Shown one piece after another: positions 7,371 to 13,799 of a stretch of DNA of 25,249 nucleotides. Within the stretch, counting starts at the first letter, position 1; every line of letters starts with the position of its first letter. The stretch spans positions 1 to 25,249 of the forward strand of contig JAFABA010000189.1 of NCBI GenBank assembly GCA_023426265.1, written 5' to 3'. Origin of the DNA: Bacillota bacterium. Its GTDB lineage: Bacteria; Bacillota; Clostridia; Christensenellales; CAG-138. The translations under genes and the position numbers were made by a program. A model generated the notes under the pieces. The model made no database searches, was not told the origin of the DNA, and was given only the letters and a program-made list of their open reading frames with translations.

Positions 7371-7724
7371 TTAGTGTGTTTTTGTAAGCGGGGGAACGGT
7401 AACGGCATAATAGACGCAGTCTTCATCCCCCTCGTTCGTAACGGCGTGAACATCGCCCGCTTCCACCATGATGGCGTCGCCTTCGTGAAGAACCTCTAAA
7501 AGCCGGCCGTTCGCGCTGACGCTCATGACGCCCTTTAAAACATAGAATATCTGATCCGAATGCTCATGGACTTCGTCCACGCTGCCCGCGCCCTTGCCCA
7601 CCGTAGACAGGGTGATGTTGGCGCGCCTGCATCCGGTATCCGGGTTGAATATGACTTGCGTGGTCATGCCGAAGTGGCTGAAAGGCGTATACTTCTCTCC
7701 GGTGTCCTTGCGATATACTTTCAT
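7371..7724 (-). CDS. Small single-domain cupin protein
   Basis: A 117-residue cupin_2 barrel protein. Motif 1 is HEHSDQIFYVLKG (53-65) and motif 2 GDAIMVEAGDVHAVTN (82-97), with metal-ligand histidines 53, 55 and 93. The glutamate usual in motif 1 is replaced by Gln58. Single-domain cupins act as sugar isomerases, dioxygenases or ligand-binding proteins; nothing here decides between these. AAAGGAG stands 8 bases before the ATG. It is the first gene of the leftward operon and so lies directly behind the divergent promoter region, 28 bases from the flavin oxidoreductase. Confidence 0.88.
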   Translation of the reverse strand: MKVYRKDTGEKYTPFSHFGMTTQVIFNPDTGCRRANITLSTVGKGAGSVDEVHEHSDQIFYVLKGVMSVSANGRLLEVLHEGDAIMVEAGDVHAVTNEGDEDCVYYAVTVPPLTKTH

Positions 7725-7821
7725 GCTGCTGCTCCTTTTGAACCTGGCAGCCCATGCCGGGCGCCAATATTATCAGCCGTCTCAAACGCTAAGCTGTAAA
7801 AGGGTCACAAAAATACTCACG

Positions 7822-7839
7822 CGGTTCATCCATGAACCG
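7822..7839. promoter_or_regulatory. Palindrome CGGTTCAT-CC-ATGAACCG (operator or leader hairpin)
   Basis: A perfect inverted repeat with 8-bp arms and a 2-base centre, about 100 bases upstream of the cupin start and downstream of the proposed leftward promoter. The size fits a dimeric repressor site. The half-site CGGTTC...GAACCG recurs at 1851-1866 with a 4-base rather than 6-base gap. Either a DNA operator or a hairpin in the leader RNA is possible. Confidence 0.45.
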
Positions 7840-7880
7840 AGCAATTCGCACGTACAAACTGATTTTCCACAATCCGAGGA

Positions 7881-7899
7881 ATCCGCCGTCTGAGCGGAT
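7881..7899. repeat. Inverted repeat in the cupin leader
   Basis: ATCCGC (7881-7886) and GCGGAT (7894-7899) can form a 6-bp stem with a 7-base loop in the cupin leader. Short enough to be chance. Confidence 0.25.
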
Positions 7900-7987
7900 G
7901 GATGACGAATGCAATCTCCTTGCTACTGATTATTGAACTTGACGTTTCTGCGGGGTGATACGAAAGGCATAAACTAATTTTTATTAA

Positions 7988-8016
7988 ATATTAACATGTG
8001 ATTTTAGTAGTGTCAA
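7988..8016 (-). promoter_or_regulatory. Candidate sigma-A promoter of the leftward cupin-rhaA-transporter operon
   Basis: On the minus strand a perfect -35 TTGACA (8016-8011) is followed after 17 bases by TAATAT (7993-7988), a 4/6 match to the -10 consensus. Transcription would begin near 7981, leaving a leader of about 257 bases before the cupin ATG. A TATAAT at 8067-8062 is an alternative -10 but has a poor -35. Confidence 0.5.
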
Positions 8017-8240
8017 CCTGTTTAAGAGAGATTTTATAAATTATTTTGTCAAAACCTAAGTATTATACTAAATTATTTTGTAAAGAATCCAGCCGGTTCT
8101 GAAGAAAAAGGCCACTGCTCTTCTGAAAGATAATATAAGAAACATGCCAAATTTCTGGAATCTTTATCGCTTCGGTGCTGTTTTAGTTCGCTTAGACAGC
8201 ATCTTCGCTTTTTCCGCTTATATTCCAAACATTGTTAAAC

Positions 8241-8262
8241 TTTACTTAAGAAATTTACTTAA
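8241..8262. repeat. Direct repeat TTTACTTAA x2 ahead of the LacI-family gene promoter
   Basis: TTTACTTAA occurs at 8241-8249 and again at 8254-8262 (13 bases start to start), ending 8 bases upstream of the -35 of the rightward promoter. This is a reasonable place for an activator or repressor half-site pair, though AT-rich DNA gives such repeats by chance. Confidence 0.35.
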
Positions 8263-8270
8263 TTTTTTAT

Positions 8271-8299
8271 TTGCATTTATAAAATTCTTGGTATATACT
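8271..8299 (+). promoter_or_regulatory. Sigma-A promoter of the LacI-lyxK-araD-ulaE operon
   Basis: TTGCAT (8271-8276), a 17-base spacer, and TATACT (8294-8299); both hexamers are 5/6 matches. Transcription would start near 8306, about 54 bases before the regulator ATG. Confidence 0.65.
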
Positions 8300-8359
8300 A
8301 TTGCCAACGAATCTTACTTTCTTATTTCATAAAGAAATGATACGGCCGGAGAAAACGAA

Positions 8360-9397
8360 ATGAAATTAAAAGAAATTGCGAGCATGGCCAATGTTTCCGC
8401 TGCGACGGTTTCGTTGGTGCTGAATAATCGGGAAGGCGTTGGGTTTGAAAAACGCCGGCAAATCGAGAAATTACTTGAAGAGAACGGGTATCGTGTGAAC
8501 AACGGTTTTGATCGGAAACCGGCGAAGAAAACGATCCGCTTTATTAAATATAAGAAACACTCCATGCTGGTTGACGGAAACCCCGGCTTTGTCAACGCGA
8601 TTATCGACGCCGTGGAAAAGGAGTGCCGCAGGCAGGGCTATAATCTCATTATGACGGCCTGCGGCGAAAAGCAGCTCGACGAAATCTCCGAATTGCTTGC
8701 GCAGGACCCAACGGACGGCATCCTGCTGCTGGGAACGGAATTGACGCCGGAGGCTACGGAGTACTTTTCCGGAATCACCACGCCTATGGTGGTTCTGGAC
8801 AATTATATGCCGATGCTGGATTACAACTGCATCACCATGAACAACGAAGAAGCCATTCATCGGGCGGTTTTGCACCTTTCTTCCTTGGGTCACCCCCAAA
8901 TCGGCTTCATCGCCAATGTACTGCCTTCGAGCAACTGCAATGTGCGCAGGAAAACGTTTGAATGCGCAATTCCACAGTTGGGCCACGCATTCGACCCGGC
9001 GCTTGTCTATGCGGTACATCCGACGCCGGACGGCGCATATCAGTCCATAGTTGCAATGCTCGAGGAAGGCGTGAAGTTTCCTTCGGCACTGGTTGCCAAT
9101 AACGACAGCATCGCTTTGGGCGTGATGAAGGCCTTCAAGGAATTTAAAATACGCATTCCCGAGGACATCTCCATCGTAGGGTTTGACAGCATTCCGTTTT
9201 CCTCCATGTCCGATCCCCCGCTGACAACAATGGAGGTACCCTGTTCCGATATGGGGATTTGGGCGGTGCGCATCCTTTGCGACCGGATTCAGTATCCGTT
9301 TTCGTCCATTACCAAGATGCAGGTGGGAACCAAGCTGCTTGAGCGCAACAGCACCGCCCCCTACCGCCCCAAGGGCCAGAACAGCCATCTGCTATAA
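8360..9397 (+). CDS. LacI-family transcriptional regulator
   Basis: A 345-residue DNA-binding regulator. Residues 1-50 form the LacI helix-turn-helix and hinge (MKLKEIASMANVSAATVSLV and LNN), and residues from about 57 the periplasmic-binding-protein-like effector domain, with DGILLLGTE, MVVLDNY, HLSSLGHPQIGFI, ALVANNDSIALGVMKA and ISIVGFDSIPFSSMSDPPLT segments typical of the family. The start has GGAG 8 bases upstream. It is divergent from the cupin operon and is the first gene of the operon carrying lyxK-araD-ulaE, so it probably controls both, with a sugar or sugar phosphate as effector. The gene ends 49 bases before the kinase. Confidence 0.93.
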   Translation: MKLKEIASMANVSAATVSLVLNNREGVGFEKRRQIEKLLEENGYRVNNGFDRKPAKKTIRFIKYKKHSMLVDGNPGFVNAIIDAVEKECRRQGYNLIMTACGEKQLDEISELLAQDPTDGILLLGTELTPEATEYFSGITTPMVVLDNYMPMLDYNCITMNNEEAIHRAVLHLSSLGHPQIGFIANVLPSSNCNVRRKTFECAIPQLGHAFDPALVYAVHPTPDGAYQSIVAMLEEGVKFPSALVANNDSIALGVMKAFKEFKIRIPEDISIVGFDSIPFSSMSDPPLTTMEVPCSDMGIWAVRILCDRIQYPFSSITKMQVGTKLLERNSTAPYRPKGQNSHLL

Positions 9398-9446
9398 CCC
9401 GACTGCACCGATACGAAAGCAGCATCCGCCGCGAAGGGAGTACTGA

Positions 9447-10970
9447 GTGAAATATTATATTGGTCTGGATAACGGAGGCACAACGACAAAGGCCGCCCTG
9501 TATACGGCAAACGGCGAAGAAATAGGCGTCGCCTCTCATGAAACGCCGACCGAGTCCCTGTATGCGGACTGGGCCGAACGGGACATGGAAGTGATGTGGG
9601 AGGCAAACTGCAAAGTCCTTCGCGCTCTGCTGGAAAAGACCGGCGTAAAGAGCGAGGATGTCCGCTGTGTGGCGATTTGCGGGCATGGAAAAGGGCTGTA
9701 TCTGTGGGGCAAGGATGATAACCCCGCCCGCAAGGGCATCGGTTCCACGGATAACCGCGCCTGGCAATATCCGCTCAAATGGGAAAAGGACGGTACGGCG
9801 GAAAAAGTCTTTGCGCTCAGCTGCCAGCATATCATGCCGTGCCAGCCGGTGGCGCTTTTGGCCTGGCTCAAGGAGTATGAGCCGGAAACGCTGAAGAATG
9901 TAAAATGGATTTTCTCCTGCAAGGACTACGTCCGTTTTCGCCTGACCGGGGAAGCATACGGAGAATATTCCGATTATTCCGGATCCAACCTTATGAACCT
10001 TCATACACGCAGTTACGATCGCAATCTGATGGCTCTCTTTGGCCTGGATGAGCTGATGGATGCGCTGCCTCCCTTAAAGGGCGCAGCAGAAGTTTGCGGT
10101 ATGGTCAGTGAAGAAGCGGCCGCGAGGACGGGGCTCAAAGCGGGTACGCCTGTAGCCGGCGGCCTGTTCGATATCGACGCCTGCGCCCTTGCGGTCGGCC
10201 TCACTGACGACACGAATATCTGCATGATCGCAGGCACCTGGAGCATCAACGAATATATCCGAAAAACGCCTGTAACGGACGGCACGGCATGGATGAACTC
10301 CCTGTTTGCCATGAAGGAATATTATCTGATCGAGGAGTGCAGCCCCACTTCGGCGGGAAACCAGGAATGGGTTTTAAAAACCCTTTGCCCGGAGTTGCTC
10401 ACACAGCAGGCGGATCAGGGCAAAAGCGTATACGATGAAATCAACCGGCAGATCTCCGCCATTCCGGCCAATGAATTCTGCCCCGTCTTTTTGCCGTTTA
10501 TTCTGGGTACGAATGTGCATCCCAACGCCAAGGGCTGCTTTATCGGAATAGGAGCCAACCATACAAGAGCGCATATTCTGCGCGCCGTGTATGAGGGTGT
10601 GTGCTTCTCGCACAAATATCATTTGGATAAATTGCTGAAGACGCGCAAGGATTTGCCCAATGGAATCCGCCTGTCCGGCGGCGTCGCAAAGTCTGCCGTC
10701 TGGACGCAGATGTTTGCGGACGTCATGGAACTGCCGGTGGAGACCGTGTCCGCCAAAGAAGCGGGCGCGTTGGGCTGCGCCATGTGTGCGGCGGTAGCTT
10801 CGGGCGATCAGCCCTCCATTGAGAGCGCCGTAAACGCCATGACGCTTGTCTCGGCGGCGGTTCGGCCGAACCTCGACCTGGCGAAAACATATCGGCAAAA
10901 ATATTCCCTGTATCTAAAAACGATACAGAGCCTCGACGGCCTTTGGGATGACGTTCAGCTGATGCAATAA
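9447..10970 (+). CDS. lyxK: L-xylulose / 3-keto-L-gulonate kinase type FGGY kinase
   Basis: A cytoplasmic FGGY-family carbohydrate kinase of 507 residues that would phosphorylate a ketose at O5. The ATP phosphate-binding loop is GLDNGGTTTK (6-15). GGLFDIDACALA (238-249) holds the catalytic Asp242, IAGTWS (261-266) is the second phosphate motif, and LSGGVAKSAVWTQMFADV is the adenosine region. It resembles E. coli LyxK more than RhaB, AraB or XylB in remembered comparison: WAERDM, GKGL, SNLMNL, AGTPVAGGLFD, SPTSAGNQEW and YEGVCFSH all have close counterparts there. The start is GTG at 9447 with AAGGGAG upstream. The adjacent araD and ulaE process exactly the phosphate it would make, L-xylulose-5-phosphate. 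Confidence 0.85.
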   Translation: MKYYIGLDNGGTTTKAALYTANGEEIGVASHETPTESLYADWAERDMEVMWEANCKVLRALLEKTGVKSEDVRCVAICGHGKGLYLWGKDDNPARKGIGSTDNRAWQYPLKWEKDGTAEKVFALSCQHIMPCQPVALLAWLKEYEPETLKNVKWIFSCKDYVRFRLTGEAYGEYSDYSGSNLMNLHTRSYDRNLMALFGLDELMDALPPLKGAAEVCGMVSEEAAARTGLKAGTPVAGGLFDIDACALAVGLTDDTNICMIAGTWSINEYIRKTPVTDGTAWMNSLFAMKEYYLIEECSPTSAGNQEWVLKTLCPELLTQQADQGKSVYDEINRQISAIPANEFCPVFLPFILGTNVHPNAKGCFIGIGANHTRAHILRAVYEGVCFSHKYHLDKLLKTRKDLPNGIRLSGGVAKSAVWTQMFADVMELPVETVSAKEAGALGCAMCAAVASGDQPSIESAVNAMTLVSAAVRPNLDLAKTYRQKYSLYLKTIQSLDGLWDDVQLMQ

Positions 10971-11082
10971 CTGCAGGACCTAAAGCTGCATGCGCCGCCT
11001 GCCCTCTATGCAAGGCGTAAAGACGGAAAGGCGCGCTGTTTTTCTGTGCAATATAATCAAGCGTATTTTTAAGGAGAAGAGC

Positions 11083-11784
11083 ATGCTGGAAGAATTAAAG
11101 CAACGCGTATTGGAGGCGAATCTCCTCCTGCCCAGGCACGGCCTGGTGACGTTCACATGGGGCAACGTTTCCGGGATAGACCGTGAAAAAGGCCTTATTG
11201 TCATCAAGCCCTCGGGCGTGGAGTACGAGCATATGACTGCGGGCGATATGGTGGTGGTGGATTTAAATGGAGCCGTTGTGGAAGGCGATTTGCGCCCTTC
11301 CTCGGATACACCCACGCACGTAAAGCTGTACCGCGCATTCGCGAACATCGGCGGAATCGTACACACCCACAGCCGCTGGGCCACCATATTTTCGCAGGCG
11401 GGGCTCAGCATCCCCGCTCTCGGCACCACGGGTGCGGATTATTTTTTGGGCGATATCCCCTGCACGCGTCTCATGGCGCCCGCCGAGATCGCCGGGGAAT
11501 ACGAGGCCGAAACGGGCAATGTTATTGTGGAGCGGTTCGCCGAGGCCAATCCGGAATATACGCCCGCTGTGCTGGTTCACAGCCACGGCCCCTTTGCGTG
11601 GGGCAAGTCCCCTTCGGACGCGGTGCACAACGCCGTGGTGCTGGAGGAAGTAGCCATGATGGCCTGGCACGCGCTTTCCATATCGGGCGGAACGCTTCCG
11701 TCCATGCAGCAGGAGTTGATGCATAAACACTTCTTCCGCAAGCACGGCGCGGGCGCGTACTATGGACAGGAGGCCCGAAAATGA
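11083..11784 (+). CDS. araD: L-ribulose-5-phosphate 4-epimerase
   Basis: A cytoplasmic zinc-dependent enzyme (EC 5.1.3.4, class II aldolase/adducin fold) making D-xylulose-5-phosphate, 233 residues, equivalent to E. coli AraD/UlaF. Conserved stretches are TWGNVSGIDRE, IKPSGVEYEHM, SSDTPTH (Asp75), IVHTHSRWAT (zinc ligands His94 and His96), VLVHSHGPFAWG (His168) and the C-terminal HFFRKHGAGAYYGQ. It is clearly AraD-like and not RhaD- or FucA-like, which matters for the pathway. The ATG at 11083 is used because AAGGAG is at 11071-11076; an in-frame ATG at 10990 would add 31 residues absent from the family. The gene overlaps ulaE by 4 bases (ATGA). Confidence 0.96.
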   Translation: MLEELKQRVLEANLLLPRHGLVTFTWGNVSGIDREKGLIVIKPSGVEYEHMTAGDMVVVDLNGAVVEGDLRPSSDTPTHVKLYRAFANIGGIVHTHSRWATIFSQAGLSIPALGTTGADYFLGDIPCTRLMAPAEIAGEYEAETGNVIVERFAEANPEYTPAVLVHSHGPFAWGKSPSDAVHNAVVLEEVAMMAWHALSISGGTLPSMQQELMHKHFFRKHGAGAYYGQEARK

Positions 11785-12614
11785 TTAAGGATTGCCGCCT
11801 GGGCCTGTATGAAAAGGCTATGCCCGATACGCTGACTTGGCCCGAAAAGCTCTCTGCCGCCAAATCGGCCGGGTTTGATTATGTGGAAATGAGCGTAGAT
11901 GAAAGCGACGCCAAGCAGGCCCGGCTGGACATGCCGATGCCGGAGCGGCTGGCGCTGGTACGGGATATGGTGCAGGAAGGTATCCGCGTGGAATCCATGT
12001 GCTTGTCCGGCCACCGCCGCTATCCGCTGGGAAGCCTGGACGCGGACGTGCGCAAAAAAAGCGTGGAGGTCATGCGCAAGGCGATCGTACTCGCGGCGGA
12101 CCTTGGAATCCGCATCATTCAGATACCGGGGTATGACGAATACTACAACCCCTCCGACGAGCGGACGCAAAACTATTTCGGCGAGGGCCTAATAAGCTGC
12201 GTGGAAGCCGCCTCTCAGTACGGCGTCATCCTGGGGTTTGAGACCATGGAGCCGCCGTTTATGAACACCGTCTGGAAGGCGATGTTCTGGGTGAAGAAGC
12301 TCAATTCCCCGTACTTGCAGGTATACCCCGATTCGGGCAACATCACCTGCGGCGCGCTGGCGGACCACCGGCAGGTAGCCTGTGACGTTGCCTCGGGCGC
12401 GGGGCATATCGCGGCGGTACACTTAAAGGAATCCGCGCCCGGCAAGTACCGGGAGATCCCTTACGGGACGGGGCATGTGGATTTCAAAGCTATTATTGCG
12501 GCGGCAAGGAATGCAGGTGTACGGCGCTTTACGGGCGAGTTCTGGTACAAAGAGGGCGAGGATTACAAGCAATACCTCGCCAAAAACGCGGCGTTTCTGC
12601 ATGAACAATTTTAG
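11781..12614 (+). CDS. ulaE: L-ribulose-5-phosphate 3-epimerase (UlaE/SgbU type)
   Basis: A TIM-barrel sugar phosphate epimerase of 277 residues interconverting L-xylulose-5-phosphate and L-ribulose-5-phosphate. It parallels E. coli UlaE closely: LGLYEKAMP at the start, GFDYVEMSVDESDA (31-44), SMCLSGHRRYPLGS (72-85), IRIIQIPGYDEYY (110-122), then candidate metal ligands Glu154 (GFETM), Asp184 (YPDSGN), His209 (AGHIAAVH) and Glu253 (TGEFW). Translation is coupled to araD by a 4-base overlap. It completes the route from L-xylulose to D-xylulose-5-phosphate with lyxK and araD, and is the last gene before a strong terminator. Confidence 0.93.
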   Translation: MIKDCRLGLYEKAMPDTLTWPEKLSAAKSAGFDYVEMSVDESDAKQARLDMPMPERLALVRDMVQEGIRVESMCLSGHRRYPLGSLDADVRKKSVEVMRKAIVLAADLGIRIIQIPGYDEYYNPSDERTQNYFGEGLISCVEAASQYGVILGFETMEPPFMNTVWKAMFWVKKLNSPYLQVYPDSGNITCGALADHRQVACDVASGAGHIAAVHLKESAPGKYREIPYGTGHVDFKAIIAAARNAGVRRFTGEFWYKEGEDYKQYLAKNAAFLHEQF

Positions 12615-12701
12615 CGGTGTGCTTGTGCGCCTTTGAATTCAAGCTGTGTATCGTTAAAGCAGGTTGAAGTCCGCTTTCATAGCAAATACTAATACATAAG
12701 G

Positions 12702-12747
12702 AAAACGCTCACCTTTGCCGCATTATAGGGCGGGGTGAGCGTTTTTT
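12702..12747. terminator. Intrinsic terminator, copy 1 of a repeated sequence
   Basis: AAAACGCTCACC (12702-12713) pairs with GGTGAGCGTTTT (12734-12745), a 12-bp stem followed by a T-run on the plus strand; a TTTT run also exists on the minus strand. It lies between convergent genes ulaE and the alpha/beta hydrolase, so it can stop transcription from both sides. Its stem and loop sequence recur almost unchanged at 24024-24070. Confidence 0.85.
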
Positions 12748-12797
12748 CTAAGCTTCTTGTCTTCGGAAAATCATTGCCGGCACGTACTTTCACACCT

Positions 12798-12816
12798 CTA
12801 TAGGTGGGACCTATAG
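12798..12816. repeat. Hairpin CTATAGGT-GGG-ACCTATAG downstream of the hydrolase gene
   Basis: Perfect 8-bp arms with a 3-base loop, 74 bases beyond the hydrolase stop on the minus strand. There is no T-run after it on that strand. It is probably a 3' RNA structure; the terminator for the hydrolase operon would be the hairpin at 12702-12747. Confidence 0.45.
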
Positions 12817-12889
12817 GGTGGATGGCGGCCGCTTCCAGCTTCCGTGCTGGTCATATTACAGCATTAATCTTTTAGTAGTATACCGATAC

Positions 12890-13780
12890 TTACCTCATAA
12901 ACTCCCGAATCGCATTCCAAGTGGCCTCCGGGGCATCTTCCGGTATAAAGTGGGCGCAATTGGGGATGCCAAACCCCGTAACGTTACTGGCCCGCTCGCG
13001 CCATGCCGACAGCGGCTCGAATTGCTTGCCCACATTCCCCTCCTGACCCCATAGCACCATGATCGGAGTTTGGATTATTTTATCCCTGTCCGCCGCATCG
13101 TGCTCCAAATCGATAGTCGCGCCGGCACGATAGTCTTCGCAGATGGAATGAAGACCTTCCGGCGTGGACAGCAGGCGGATATATTCGTTCTTGATATCGT
13201 CAGAGAATATTCTGGCGCTTTCCTGCGGATCGCTGAATTCGCCGAACTGGGAACGGAAAAAGTACGCCGGGTCTCCGGAAAGCAACCGCTCCGGAAGCTC
13301 AGGCGGCTGAATCAGGAAGAACCAATGATAATGGCTGGTCGCAAACCGTTTGTTTGTGGACATATACATGTCGTAGGTGGGCAGAATATCAAGAATGACG
13401 CACTTCTTGACCCGGCCCGGATAGTCCAGCAGCATCCTGTGCGATACGCGGGCGCCGCGGTCATGACCTACCAAATAAAACTCATCGTATCCCAACGCCT
13501 GCATGACCTTGACCTGATCCGCCGCCATGGTTCTTTTGGAATAATTCGAATGATCGGATAACCCCTTGGGATGCGAGCTTTCGCCGTAGCCGCGAAGATC
13601 CGGCAGGATCAGCGTATACTCCTCGGCGAGTTTCGGCGCCACCTTATGCCACATCAGATGCGTTTCAGGATGGCCGTGCAGCATCAGCATGGGCGCACCG
13701 GTTCCGCCCTTGAGCACATTGATTGTGACGCCGCCGACGTCGATCTGCATTTGCTCAAATCCCTCAAAATACTTGCTCAT
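12890..13780 (-). CDS. Alpha/beta hydrolase of the fluoroacetate dehalogenase type
   Basis: A 296-residue alpha/beta-hydrolase. The oxyanion region is HGHPETHLMWHKVAP (35-49) and the strand-loop DLRGYGESS (61-69). The nucleophile elbow is GHDRGAR (105-111), with Asp107 as nucleophile in place of serine. Arg108 and Arg111 would hold a carboxylate, His152-Trp153 (HYHWFF) and Tyr217 (CEDYRAG) would form the halide pocket, Asp131 would be the acid and His277 (CAHFIPEDAP) the catalytic base. These match the residue set known for fluoroacetate dehalogenases (EC 3.8.1.3). It is the last gene of a sugar transporter operon, 19 bases from the ATPase gene and with AAAGGAGG before its ATG, so the real substrate might instead be a sugar-derived ester, lactone or epoxide. 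No signal peptide is seen. Confidence 0.85.
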   Translation of the reverse strand: MSKYFEGFEQMQIDVGGVTINVLKGGTGAPMLMLHGHPETHLMWHKVAPKLAEEYTLILPDLRGYGESSHPKGLSDHSNYSKRTMAADQVKVMQALGYDEFYLVGHDRGARVSHRMLLDYPGRVKKCVILDILPTYDMYMSTNKRFATSHYHWFFLIQPPELPERLLSGDPAYFFRSQFGEFSDPQESARIFSDDIKNEYIRLLSTPEGLHSICEDYRAGATIDLEHDAADRDKIIQTPIMVLWGQEGNVGKQFEPLSAWRERASNVTGFGIPNCAHFIPEDAPEATWNAIREFMR

Positions 13781-13799
13781 GGTGCCTCCTTTTCAATTA

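Larger units (their letters stand above)
7725..8359. promoter_or_regulatory. Divergent intergenic region between the cupin operon and the LacI-kinase operon
   Basis: No convincing gene is present in these 635 bases. The half next to the cupin (7725-7930) is of ordinary composition and holds palindromes at 7822-7839 and 7881-7899. The remainder (about 7960-8350) is AT-rich and contains candidate promoters in both directions (7988-8016 leftward, 8271-8299 rightward) and a direct repeat at 8241-8262. The leftward transcript would have an unusually long leader of about 250 bases. I found no convincing catabolite-response (cre) site. Confidence 0.7.

Noticed and set aside
4950..7499. An 849-codon open frame on the plus strand
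   Set aside because: It lies opposite the aldo/keto reductase, flavin oxidoreductase and cupin genes, has no recognisable domain and crosses three real gene boundaries. Low stop frequency antisense to GC-rich third codon positions explains it.
7790..7835. A 14-codon leader peptide (MDEPREYFCDPFTA) in the cupin leader, minus strand
   Set aside because: It has no ribosome binding site, no run of a regulatory codon, and its start falls inside the palindrome.
7725..8359. Catabolite-response element (cre) for CcpA
   Set aside because: I found no adequate match to the TGNAANCGNWNNCA pattern by eye.
11052..11057. A TATAAT that could be an internal promoter before araD
   Set aside because: The corresponding -35 position reads AGGCGC, with no useful match; lyxK and araD are more simply one transcript.
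11083..11784. Rhamnulose-1-phosphate aldolase (RhaD), which would complete a rhamnose pathway
   Set aside because: Same fold, but the motifs (TWGNVS, IKPSGVEYEHM, GTTGADYF, VLVHSHGPFAWG, HGAGAYYGQ) and the length are those of AraD.
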